Below are positions 26,373-35,498 of a DNA stretch of 64,000 bases, piece by piece. The notes beneath the pieces are model-generated. The model ran no database searches. It was not told where the DNA came from and worked only from the letters and a program-made list of their open reading frames with translations. Source of the stretch: Amarolinea aalborgensis (GTDB lineage Bacteria; Chloroflexota; Anaerolineae; SSC4; Amarolineaceae); NCBI RefSeq assembly GCF_900491745.1, contig NZ_UETR01000006.1, forward strand, positions 1 through 64,000, written 5' to 3'. Numbering within the stretch: the first letter of the stretch is position 1; every line of letters starts with the position of its first letter. The position numbers and the translations under genes were made by a program.

Positions 26373-28790
26373 ATGATACGTCTTGTCCATCTTACCATCG
26401 CCTGGTTAGCCGGCATTGCGCTGGCAGACTGGCTCTGGCAGCAGCAGCGTATCGCCTGCACGACGCCGGTCTGGATCTGGCTGGGCGCGGCTGCGGTTGG
26501 CCTCCTGATTGCCTGGCGTGCACGGCAGGCGCGGCTGGCGGCTGCGCTCGGCGTGATGGCCTTGCTGGGGATCGCGCGCTACCAGGCGACGCCCTTGACT
26601 CCTTGCCTGGGGCCGGCCGACGTGGCGTATTACAACGGCAGCGACGCCCAGCCGCTGGCCGTCACCCTGGTTGGGGTCATTGACGATGATCCCGATCCGC
26701 GCGACCGGCAGACCCAGTACCGCGTGCGTGCGCAAAGCCTGACCATCGCTGAGGAAGAACGACCCGTGCACGGCCTGGTGTTGGTGCAAGCCAGCCGCTA
26801 CCCCCTGTTTGCCTACGGCGACCAGGTGCGGATTACCGGAAAATTGCAGACCCCACCGCAGATTGAGGATTTCGATTATCAGGCCTACCTCGCCCGCAAA
26901 GGCGTTTTTTCCTTGCTGCGCCAGGCGCGTCTGCAGCGCCTGGCAGCCGGCCAGGGCAGCCGGGTATGGGCTGCGCTGTACGCGCTGCGCGCCCGCGGCG
27001 TTGAGATCATCACGCAGTTGATGCCTGCGCCGGCCGCCGGCCTGGCGCAAGGCATCCTGCTGGGTGTTGATCGCGAGATTCCCAAGGACCTCTACGAACG
27101 CTTCAACCTGACCGGCACCTCGCACATCATCGTCATCTCTGGCTCCAACATCAGCCTGGTCGTGGCGATGTTGGCGGCCGGAGCCACGCGCCTGTTTGGC
27201 AAGCGGCGGGCGGTATGGTTGGTGCTGAGCGGCTTGACGGTTTACGTTTTTTTGGTGGGCGCCGATCCGGCCGTTGTCCGCGCCGGGTTGATGGGCGCGC
27301 TCGCGGTGGTCGCGCTCTATCTCGGACGCCAAAGCGAAGCCCTTACCTCCTTGGCTGCGGCTGTGTTCATCATGACCCTCATCAATCCGCTTGATTTGTG
27401 GAACGTCGGTTTGCAGTTGAGCAGCCTGGCGACGCTCGGCTTGATCCTCTTTTCCACGCGATTCAAGGAGAGCGCCGAACGGCTTCTGCAGCGCAGACTG
27501 CCATCCTCTCGCGCGCAGCAGCTGGTTGGCCTGCTCAACGACGCTCTGCTGGTCACATTGGCCGCCAATGTCACGACCTTGCCCTTGATCGTCTACACCT
27601 TTCACCGCTTGCCGATCATCTCGTTGCTCACCAACATGCTCATTCTGCCCGCACAGCCGCCCATCATGCTCTGGGGCGGCGGCGCCCTGCTGCTAGGGTT
27701 CGTGCAGCCGCTCTTGCCCGTTGCGCGCCTGTTGACCTTAGCGCCCTGGCTTTGCCTCAGTTACACCGTAGCCATCGTGCGCTGGACCAGCGCATTGCCT
27801 GGCGCGTCGCTGGAGCTGCCCCACTTTAGCGCGGCCTGGATGTGGGCCAGCTACGCGCTCATCGGCGGTCTGTGGTGGTGGAGCCAGCAGGCGGACGAGC
27901 GGCGACGACGTTGGTTGGCCGGCCTGGTTGTGCAGCTCCCCGCCGCCACTACCCTGACGGCGCTCGCCGGCTCGCTGGTGGTGACAGGCATGGCGTTAGC
28001 GCAGCTGCCGGATGGGCGCGTGCATGTCACCTTTCTGGATGTGGGACAGGGAGATGCCATTCTGATCGAAACGCCGGCGGGCCACACGGCGCTGATTGAT
28101 GGCGGCCCCGCGCCCAGCGCGCTCTTTTCCGCGCTCGGCGAGGCATTGCCCTTCTGGACGCGACGCCTCGATCTGGTGATCAACACCCATCCTGACCTCG
28201 ATCACCTGGGCGGACTGGTGCCTTTGGTCACGCGTTACCAGGTGGGGCAGGTGCTGGTCAGCGGCTTCGAATCGCGCGCGCCTGAATTCACGCAGTGGCA
28301 AGCCAATTTGACAGCCGCGCAGACGCCGGTGTTGCGCGCCCAGGCGGGCGAGCAGATTGACTTGGGCGATGGCGTATGGCTCGATGTGCTGGCGCCCGGC
28401 GCACAGCTCGTCAGCGACACCTCAGCCGATGCGAATAACAACTCCGTTGTCCTGCGCCTGCGTTTTGGCCGCTTTGCCGTACTGCTGCCGGGCGATATCG
28501 AAGCGATCATGGAAGAAGACCTGCAGCAGCAGGGCGTGTGGATGCAGGCGGCCGTCCTCAAGGTGCCCCATCATGGCGCGGAAACGTCATCCACAGTGGC
28601 CTGGCTGCAGGCGGTGCACCCACAGTTGGCGATTATCGAGGTGGGCAAGGATAATCCATTCGGCCATCCGAAGCCGCAGATCCTGGCCCGCTACCGCGAC
28701 CTGGGCATTCCTGTGCTGCGCACCGATCTCAGCGGCGCCGTGGAGGTGAGCAGCGATGGGCGTCAGTTCTGGGTGACCAGCGCGCGTTGA
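26373..28790 (+). CDS. comEC: ComEC/Rec2 DNA uptake channel
   Basis: An 805-residue ComEC-type protein that moves single-stranded DNA across the inner membrane during natural transformation. Domain order is the expected one: N-terminal membrane segments and DUF4131-like OB domain (about 1-200), competence domain with many membrane helices and SGSNISLVVAML near 255 (about 220-510), then a metallo-beta-lactamase-like domain with VGQGDAILIETP and the metal motif THPDLDHLGG (about 605). The variant THPDLDH replaces the common SHxHxDH. GGGGAGA before ATG 26373 supports the start; upstream in-frame extension is not needed. Other com genes are not in the window. A 1.9-kb repeat array follows directly. 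Confidence 0.93.
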   Translation: MIRLVHLTIAWLAGIALADWLWQQQRIACTTPVWIWLGAAAVGLLIAWRARQARLAAALGVMALLGIARYQATPLTPCLGPADVAYYNGSDAQPLAVTLVGVIDDDPDPRDRQTQYRVRAQSLTIAEEERPVHGLVLVQASRYPLFAYGDQVRITGKLQTPPQIEDFDYQAYLARKGVFSLLRQARLQRLAAGQGSRVWAALYALRARGVEIITQLMPAPAAGLAQGILLGVDREIPKDLYERFNLTGTSHIIVISGSNISLVVAMLAAGATRLFGKRRAVWLVLSGLTVYVFLVGADPAVVRAGLMGALAVVALYLGRQSEALTSLAAAVFIMTLINPLDLWNVGLQLSSLATLGLILFSTRFKESAERLLQRRLPSSRAQQLVGLLNDALLVTLAANVTTLPLIVYTFHRLPIISLLTNMLILPAQPPIMLWGGGALLLGFVQPLLPVARLLTLAPWLCLSYTVAIVRWTSALPGASLELPHFSAAWMWASYALIGGLWWWSQQADERRRRWLAGLVVQLPAATTLTALAGSLVVTGMALAQLPDGRVHVTFLDVGQGDAILIETPAGHTALIDGGPAPSALFSALGEALPFWTRRLDLVINTHPDLDHLGGLVPLVTRYQVGQVLVSGFESRAPEFTQWQANLTAAQTPVLRAQAGEQIDLGDGVWLDVLAPGAQLVSDTSADANNNSVVLRLRFGRFAVLLPGDIEAIMEEDLQQQGVWMQAAVLKVPHHGAETSSTVAWLQAVHPQLAIIEVGKDNPFGHPKPQILARYRDLGIPVLRTDLSGAVEVSSDGRQFWVTSAR

Positions 28791-28833
28791 GTCCGGCCGG
28801 GTGGGTGGCCGGATGGCGTGCGCGCCACCCACC

Positions 28834-30290
28834 CCGCCCGACCGTGAACGGATCGGGCTACGAGGTGCAAGGCCCTGGCGAGCCTGACAACGCCGCCCGA
28901 CCGTGAACGGATCGGGCTACGAGGTGCAAGGCCCTGGCGGGCCTGACAACGCCGCCCAACCGAGAACGGATCGGGCTATGAGGTACAAGGCCCTGGCGGG
29001 CCAGGCAGCGCCGCCCGACCGTGAACGGATCGGGCTACGAGGTGCAAGGCTCTGGTGCCTGACAACGCCGCCCGACCGTGAACGGATCGGGCTACGAGGT
29101 GCAAGGCCCTGGCTGGCCTGACAACGCCGCCCGACCGTGAACGGATCGGGCTACGAGGTGCAAGGCCCTGGCGAGCCTGACAACGCCGCCCGACCGTGAA
29201 CGGATCGCGCTACGAGGTGCAAGGCCCTGGCGGGCCTGGCAACGCCGCCCGACCGTGAACGGATCGGGCTATGAGGTACAAGGCCCTAGTGGGCCTGACA
29301 GCGCCGCCCGACCGTGAACGGATCGGGCTATGAGGTACAAGGCCCTAGTGGGCCTGACAGCGCCGCCCGACCGTGAACGGATCGGGCTACGAGGTGCAAG
29401 GCCCTGGAGGGCCTGACAACGCCGCCCGACCGTGAACGGATCGGGCTACGAGGTACAAGGCCCTGGCGGGCTTGACAACGCCGCCCGACCGTGAACGGAT
29501 CGGGCTACGAGGTGCAAGGCCCTGGCGAGCCTGACAACGCCGCCCGACCGTGAACGGATCGGGCTACGAGGCGCAAGGCCCTGGCGGGCCTGACAACGCC
29601 GCCCGACCGAGAACGGATCGGGCTACGAGGTGCAAGGCCTTGGCTGGCCTGACAACGCCGCCCGACCGTGAACGGATCGGGCTACGAGGTGCAAGGCCCT
29701 GGCGAGCCTGACAACGCCGCCCGACCGTGAACGGATCGGGCTACGAGGTGCAAGGCCCTGGCTGGCCTGACAACGCCGCCCGACCGTGAACGGATCGGGC
29801 TACGAGGTGCAAGGCCCTGGCGAGCCTGACAACGCCGCCCGACCGTGAACGGATCGCGCTACGAGGTGCAAGGCCCTGGCGGGCCTGGCAACGCCGCCCG
29901 ACCGTGAACGGATCGGGCTATGAGGTACAAGGCCCTAGTGGGCCTGACAGCGCCGCCCGACCGTGAACGGATCGGGCTATGAGGTACAAGGCCCTAGTGG
30001 GCCTGACAGCGCCGCCCGACCGTGAACGGATCGGGCTACGAGGTGCAAGGCCCTGGAGGGCCTGACAACGCCGCCCGACCGTGAACGGATCGGGCTACGA
30101 GGTACAAGGCCCTGGCGGGCTTGACAACGCCGCCCGACCGTGAACGGATCGGGCTACGAGGTGTAAGGCCCTGGCGGGCCTGACAACGCCGCCCGACCGT
30201 GAACGGATCGGGCTACGAGGTGCAAGGCCCTGGAGGGCCTGACAACGCCGCCCGACCGTGAACCGATCCGGCTACGAGGCGCAAGGCCCT
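28834..30290. repeat. tandem array of about 25 two-hairpin 59-bp repeats
   Basis: Units begin near 28841 and recur every 57-60 bp to 30256. Each unit carries hairpin 1, GCCCGA...TCGGGC around CCGTGAACGG, and hairpin 2, AGGCCC-tggc-GGGCCT. Variants (ATCGCGCT, CTAGTGGGCC, GGAGGGCC, ATGAGGTAC) allow units to be traced: about six consecutive units from 29131-29487 recur in the same order at 29782-30138, an offset of about 652 bp, so part of the array grew by segmental duplication. There are no spacers, so it is not a CRISPR. Confidence 0.93.
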
Positions 30291-30530
30291 GGCGGGCCTG
30301 ACAGCCCCGGCGGGGCTTGCATCTCGTAGCCGAATGGCCTCTGGCCTCCGGCAGCATTAGCGGGCCTGACAGCCCCGGCGGGGCTTGCATCTCGTAGCCG
30401 GATGGCCTCTGGCCTCCGGCGGCGTTGGTGGCCTGACAGCCCTGGCGGGGCTTGCATCTCGTAGCCGGATGGCCTCTGGCCTCCGGCGGCGTTGGTGGCC
30501 TGATAGCCCCGCAGGGGCTTGCACCCCTGC
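30291..30530. repeat. opposed repeats at the array end
   Basis: Three to four about 65-bp units of GGGGCTTGCATCTCGTAGCC and GGATGGCCTCTGGCCTCCGG. CTCGTAGCC is the reverse complement of the GGCTACGAG in the preceding array, so this is the right half of the composite palindrome seen singly at 14299-14402. Confidence 0.8.
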
Positions 30531-30542
30531 ACGTCGCGTTTG

Positions 30543-30571
30543 TTGACAGCACATCGGTTCACTCGTACAAT
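30543..30571 (+). promoter_or_regulatory. strong sigma70-type promoter
   Basis: TTGACA (30543-30548), 17-nt spacer, TACAAT (30566-30571), about 90 nt before the giant secreted protein gene at 30660. Confidence 0.7.
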
Positions 30572-30659
30572 GAACTTGCGTGCTTGTGGTTCCTCACCTT
30601 GATCTTTTGATGCCTAAAGCCGGCAGTCGTTCCGACAACTATTGCACGAGGAGTCTTGT

Positions 30660-33600
30660 ATGCTGCACCTTTTTTCCACGCAACCCGTCGTGTCTGCTCC
30701 CTGTTCGTTCGTGCGTGCGCGCAGACACCTCTTGTTCTTCCCACTCGCCATTGGCCTGCTGTTCATTCTGCTGCTCAGCATGACGCCATCGGCTACCCAC
30801 GCGGCTTCGCCCAATCAGCCGCCCGCGCCCGGCGCGTTTCAGCCTGAGGTCCTGCTCTCGGTCAAGAACGACACCTCGGCGCCCCTGAGCCAACTGGCGC
30901 ATGTGACCAAAACCAGCCATAAACTGGCGGAACAGCCCTGGTTCCCCCTGCCTAAAGCCGCGCGTAGCGCCAAGAATCGCGCGGCCGCAGCCGAGGTTGC
31001 TGTGCAGGCCCCGTCGGCGGACGGAGGCCATCTGCCGGGGCCGCTTCTCAGCTTCGAAGGAATGGGCAACGTAGATGGCCTGCTGCCGCCCGATACGAAC
31101 GGCGATGTCGGCCCCAACCACTATGTGCAGTTCATCAACGTCTCCTTTGCCATCTATAACAAGTCTGGCGACTTGCTCTTTGGCCCGGCCAACGAGGCGA
31201 CTCTCTTTCAAGGCTTTGGCACCGGCTGTGAACTGTACGACAGCGGCGACCCGCTGGCGCTCTACGATCATCTGGCCGACCGCTGGCTGCTCAGTTTCAT
31301 GGCCTGGCCCAGCAGCCTACCCGGCGATGTCTACCAATGCATTGCCGTTTCCCAGAGCGGCGACCCCTTGGGCGCCTGGCATCGCTATGCCTTCCTCGTC
31401 AAGCGGGACAAGTTCAACGATTACCCCAAACTCGGCGTCTGGCCGGATGCCTATTACATGACAGCCAATCTTTTTACCAGCAGTAGTTTTGCTGGCGCCG
31501 GGGTGTGGGCTTTTGAACGCATGCAAATGCTGCAGGGCCTGCCAGCACGCCTGGTGCACTTCGATCTCGCCGGCGTCAATCCCAACTTCGGCGGCATCTT
31601 GCCCGCAGACCTGGACGGCCCACCACCGCCCACGGGCGCGCCCGGTTATTTCGCTGAAGTGGACGATGAAACCTGGATTGCGGAACAGGACGCCTTGCGC
31701 TTGTGGGAGTTTCATGTGGATTGGGCAACGCCCGCCAATTCCACCTTTGGGCAGGCCGGGCAACCGAACCTGATCTTGCCCACTGCGCCCTGGTCGCCCC
31801 TGCCCTGCGTCGGTGTGACGCGTAACTGCATTCCGCAGCCCGGTGTGTCGAGCGATGCCTATCTGGATGCCATTGGCGACCGTTTGATGCATCGCCTGGT
31901 CTACCGTTTCTGGGGCGATCATGCTACGCTGCTGGCAAATCATACGGTGGACGCTGGCGGCAGCCGCGCCGGCATTCGCTGGTACGAGTTGCGACTTACG
32001 GGCAGGGCCTGGTCAATCTATCAACAGGGAACCTATGCCGGCGACTGGTCGGGCAGCACCGCGCACCGCTGGATGGCGAGCATGGCCATGGACGGTCGCG
32101 GCAACCTGGCCATTGGCTACACCGCCTCCAGCCCGACGGTCTATCCATCTGTACGCTACATCGGTCGCCGCGTCGAGGATCCGCTGAACACACTGCCGCG
32201 CTTGGAAACCTCTTTCATGGAAGGCAGCGGCTCACAAGTTTCAAGCTCCTCGCGCTGGGGAGACTACAGCATGATGTCTGTTGACCCAGCCGATGATTGT
32301 ACGCTCTGGTACACGAGCGAATACTATCCAACCACGGCCGATTATGACTGGCACACGCGCATCGGCGCCTTTCGGTTCGCCGGCTGTGTCACCCCGCCGC
32401 ATGGCGCCTTGGCCGGCGTCGTAACCGACGCCGCAACGACGCAGCCCATTAGCGGCGCGTTGGTCAGCCTGAGCGGCTATGTCGCTTTTAGCGGCGCAGA
32501 TGGTCACTACCAGTTTGCCCACTTGCCCGCCGGCAGCTACACCGCGCAGGTGAAAGTCTACGGCTATGCCGACAGCACGGCCAACATCGCGATCAACGAC
32601 GGCGCCGCGGCAACGCTCGACATCGCGCTCACACCGCTGCCCACAACAACGATGGAGGGCCGAGTGAAGGATGGCTCTCGACGCCAGAGACAGCCCCTCT
32701 ATGCCCGCCTGCGCTTCTCGGCCGCCGGCTTCACTCGCACCGTATTCAGCGATCCGCAAACCGGACACTATGAAGTCAATCTCCTCCAGGGCGTGGCCTA
32801 TCAGATTACCGTCAATGCGGTCAGCGGAGGCTACCAGGAGGTCACCCACGTATTTACTCCGACCGAGGACAGAGTCACTTATATCTTCTTCTTACCGGAG
32901 GATGGCACCTGCAGCGCCCTGGGCTACCAACGCGAATTCGTCTATTTTGAAGATTTTGAACACGGCGCGGGCGGCTACACGACGCAAGGCGAGACTTCTT
33001 GGGCTTGGGGTCAACCGACCAGCGGGCCGCGCAGCGCCCATTCAGGAGTCAAGGTCTGGGCCACCAATCCAGGCGGCAGCTACAGCAACAATGAAGATGG
33101 TTACGTCGTCTCCCCGGACATTGACCTCAGCGCGCACGCCGACTCAGCTATCATCGTTTCCTGGTGGCAGTACCTGCAGACCGAGCGCAGCTATGATCTT
33201 GCCCGCGTCGCGGTCAGCAACGACGGCGGCGCCACCTGGAATAAGGTGTACGGCGAAGTCTCTGGCCCCGTTGATCTTGCCTGGACCAACCGCACCGTCA
33301 CCCTCGGTTCCGACTATGCCGTGCGCAACTTCCGCATTCGCTTCATCTTCCACAGCGACAACAGCGTGACCGCGCCCGGTTGGTATCTTGACGACATTGG
33401 GATTGGGGCCGTCCCCCTGCCGCCGGTGACGACGCTTTACAGTGAGACCTTCGAAAGTGGCAACGGCGGCTTCACCAAGACCTCGGTGAGCGACGCCAGT
33501 TCATGGGCCTGGGGCGCGCCAACGAACGGGCCGGGGCGAGCACATTCCGGCAGCAAGGTGTGGGCCACCAACCTGAGCGGAAGTTATGCCGATTTTGAGG

Positions 33601-35420
33601 ATGGCTACATCGTTTCGCCGCCGGTGGATCTATCGAGACTCGCCGGCCGGTCTGCACGTCTCACGTGGTGGCAGTGGCTGCAAACCGAAGTGTGCTGCGA
33701 CTTTGCCGCGCTGGGCGTCAGTAAGGACAACGGCGCCAGTTGGACACGCGTCTACGGGCCAGTCAGCGGGAGCGTCAACGTGACAGGGTGGGGCAAGAAA
33801 ACGGTTGACCTCGATCCCTCGTTTAGCGTGTCCAATTTCCGTTTTCGCTTTCGCCTATGGGCCGACTATTCCGTCGTGGCTCCTGGCTGGTACGTGGACG
33901 ATGTGACCATTCAAAACGCCACGCCGCCGCCGACGCTGCCTTGCACCAGCGCCCCAGGCAGCATTGTGACCGGCAACGTGCGCGACGCCAACACCCACGC
34001 CGGCATCACTGGCGCCACGGTGAGGAATGAAACAAGCAATATGATCGTCACTTCCGCGGCCACGCCCGCTGATCCTGCGCTCGATGATGGTTTCTATACC
34101 TTGTTTGCAGCGCCCGGCCAAACCTGTTTCCTGGCGACGACTGTTGGCGCTTATGGCAGCGACCGCGTTTGCCTGGACATCCCCGATGACAGGGTGCTGG
34201 CGCAGGACTTTCATCTGCCCGCAGGCTACTTGCACGTTGCGCCATTGGAGATCAACGTAGAAGCTGCGGCCGGCGCGCCGCTTTCGTTTACGCTGAGCCT
34301 GAGCAACACCGGCGCCCTCAGCCTGACCTATCAACTGCTGCCCATCAACATGCCGCTGGCTTCTTCGTCCAGCGCAGACGACGCGCGCCCATTCCAGCGC
34401 CCCAGTCTGCCGGCCAACGTCCTTCCCAGTGATGAGCCAACGAGCGCATCCGTGAGGCCGCCTGTCCCGCCGGATGTTCCCATCTTGGGCGGCGGCCGGA
34501 TTGTTCAGAGCTGGCCTACGCACCTCAGCTTCGGCTGGGGGGTGGGTTTCAACACCGACGCCAACGACCTATGGCTGAGCAACATCGGCAGCGTCGGCGG
34601 ACTGAATCGTGATTATCGCTTCTTGCGCAACGGCGCCGTGACGGGCGACAGCATTGATGTGTCTGATTGGGTTGGCTCCTTTGCGGGCGATATGGCCTAC
34701 AACTCCCTGAGCGACCGCTTGTGGCAGGTCAATGTGGGCGGCGATAACTGCCTGCACGAACTTGACCCCGCGGCCAAGATCAGTACGGGCCGCCGCATCT
34801 GTCCACAGCTCGCGACCTCGCAGCGCGGGCTGGCCTACGATCCGATTGCTGATCTTTACTACGTGGGAGGTTGGAATGACCTCAGTATCCACCTGGTGTC
34901 GCCCAATGGTCGGGTCATGCGTTCGATCGTCACCGAGCTGGCTACATCGGGCCTGGCCTACAACCCGGTCACGGGACACCTCTTTGTTCTGACCAACGCC
35001 AATGCGGGGCTGGATGTGTACGTGCTCGATACGACCGCCAATTTTGCCGTCATCGGCGGCTTCAACCTGGCCGGTATGACCGACTTCAGCCAGGCTGGTA
35101 TGGATATGGATTGCAGCGGTCACTTGTGGGCTGTCAACCAAGTGACGCAGCGCGTCCTCGAAATCGAGTCAGGCGAAAGCGATGCTTGCAGCTGGATGCA
35201 GATTCCCTGGCTGACCACGTCGGTCCTCAGCGGGACCATCGAAGCGGCCAGCAGCCAGGCGGTCGTGTTGACCTTTGACACGAACCTGGCGCCGGGGGTG
35301 TATCGGGCGCAGCTGCGTGTGCGTCACAGCGCGCCCTACGACGCCATCTCGATTCCGATCCGGCTGAATATCATCGCGGGGCCGCTGGGCGATAAGCCCG
35401 GCGCGCGGCAGGCGGACTGA
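30660..35420 (+). CDS. giant secreted multidomain protein
   Basis: A 1,586-residue exported protein with no single known family. A signal peptide/anchor lies at about 22-47 (LLFFPLAIGLLFILLLS). Residues about 125-560 form a beta-propeller-like domain starting LPPDTNGDVGPNHYVQFINV. A carboxypeptidase-regulatory-like beta-sandwich is at about 590-750. Two tandem MAM/immune-inhibitor-A-like domains follow (about 760-910, 920-1090), each with EDFEHGAGG/ESGNGGFT, SWAWGQPTSGP and APGWYLDDIGIG. Then come another regulatory-like domain and a C-terminal beta-propeller-like region (about 1280-1490). It lacks the shared C-terminal module of the other surface proteins. ACGAGGAG before ATG 30660 and the promoter at 30543 fix the start. 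Probable role: extracellular binding or degradation, unproven. It sits between the repeat array and the radical SAM gene. Confidence 0.82.
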   Translation: MLHLFSTQPVVSAPCSFVRARRHLLFFPLAIGLLFILLLSMTPSATHAASPNQPPAPGAFQPEVLLSVKNDTSAPLSQLAHVTKTSHKLAEQPWFPLPKAARSAKNRAAAAEVAVQAPSADGGHLPGPLLSFEGMGNVDGLLPPDTNGDVGPNHYVQFINVSFAIYNKSGDLLFGPANEATLFQGFGTGCELYDSGDPLALYDHLADRWLLSFMAWPSSLPGDVYQCIAVSQSGDPLGAWHRYAFLVKRDKFNDYPKLGVWPDAYYMTANLFTSSSFAGAGVWAFERMQMLQGLPARLVHFDLAGVNPNFGGILPADLDGPPPPTGAPGYFAEVDDETWIAEQDALRLWEFHVDWATPANSTFGQAGQPNLILPTAPWSPLPCVGVTRNCIPQPGVSSDAYLDAIGDRLMHRLVYRFWGDHATLLANHTVDAGGSRAGIRWYELRLTGRAWSIYQQGTYAGDWSGSTAHRWMASMAMDGRGNLAIGYTASSPTVYPSVRYIGRRVEDPLNTLPRLETSFMEGSGSQVSSSSRWGDYSMMSVDPADDCTLWYTSEYYPTTADYDWHTRIGAFRFAGCVTPPHGALAGVVTDAATTQPISGALVSLSGYVAFSGADGHYQFAHLPAGSYTAQVKVYGYADSTANIAINDGAAATLDIALTPLPTTTMEGRVKDGSRRQRQPLYARLRFSAAGFTRTVFSDPQTGHYEVNLLQGVAYQITVNAVSGGYQEVTHVFTPTEDRVTYIFFLPEDGTCSALGYQREFVYFEDFEHGAGGYTTQGETSWAWGQPTSGPRSAHSGVKVWATNPGGSYSNNEDGYVVSPDIDLSAHADSAIIVSWWQYLQTERSYDLARVAVSNDGGATWNKVYGEVSGPVDLAWTNRTVTLGSDYAVRNFRIRFIFHSDNSVTAPGWYLDDIGIGAVPLPPVTTLYSETFESGNGGFTKTSVSDASSWAWGAPTNGPGRAHSGSKVWATNLSGSYADFEDGYIVSPPVDLSRLAGRSARLTWWQWLQTEVCCDFAALGVSKDNGASWTRVYGPVSGSVNVTGWGKKTVDLDPSFSVSNFRFRFRLWADYSVVAPGWYVDDVTIQNATPPPTLPCTSAPGSIVTGNVRDANTHAGITGATVRNETSNMIVTSAATPADPALDDGFYTLFAAPGQTCFLATTVGAYGSDRVCLDIPDDRVLAQDFHLPAGYLHVAPLEINVEAAAGAPLSFTLSLSNTGALSLTYQLLPINMPLASSSSADDARPFQRPSLPANVLPSDEPTSASVRPPVPPDVPILGGGRIVQSWPTHLSFGWGVGFNTDANDLWLSNIGSVGGLNRDYRFLRNGAVTGDSIDVSDWVGSFAGDMAYNSLSDRLWQVNVGGDNCLHELDPAAKISTGRRICPQLATSQRGLAYDPIADLYYVGGWNDLSIHLVSPNGRVMRSIVTELATSGLAYNPVTGHLFVLTNANAGLDVYVLDTTANFAVIGGFNLAGMTDFSQAGMDMDCSGHLWAVNQVTQRVLEIESGESDACSWMQIPWLTTSVLSGTIEAASSQAVVLTFDTNLAPGVYRAQLRVRHSAPYDAISIPIRLNIIAGPLGDKPGARQAD

Positions 35421-35498
35421 CATGGCTGTGGGCGGCGAGGAAAAGACGCACAAGGCGCGCAACGCGCCGGCGGCACTGCGCAGCGGAAGCGTGACAGC

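Noticed and set aside
28834..30530. CRISPR array
   Set aside because: Units abut each other with no unique spacers, each unit has two hairpins, and there are no cas genes. The array is an amplified dispersed repeat.
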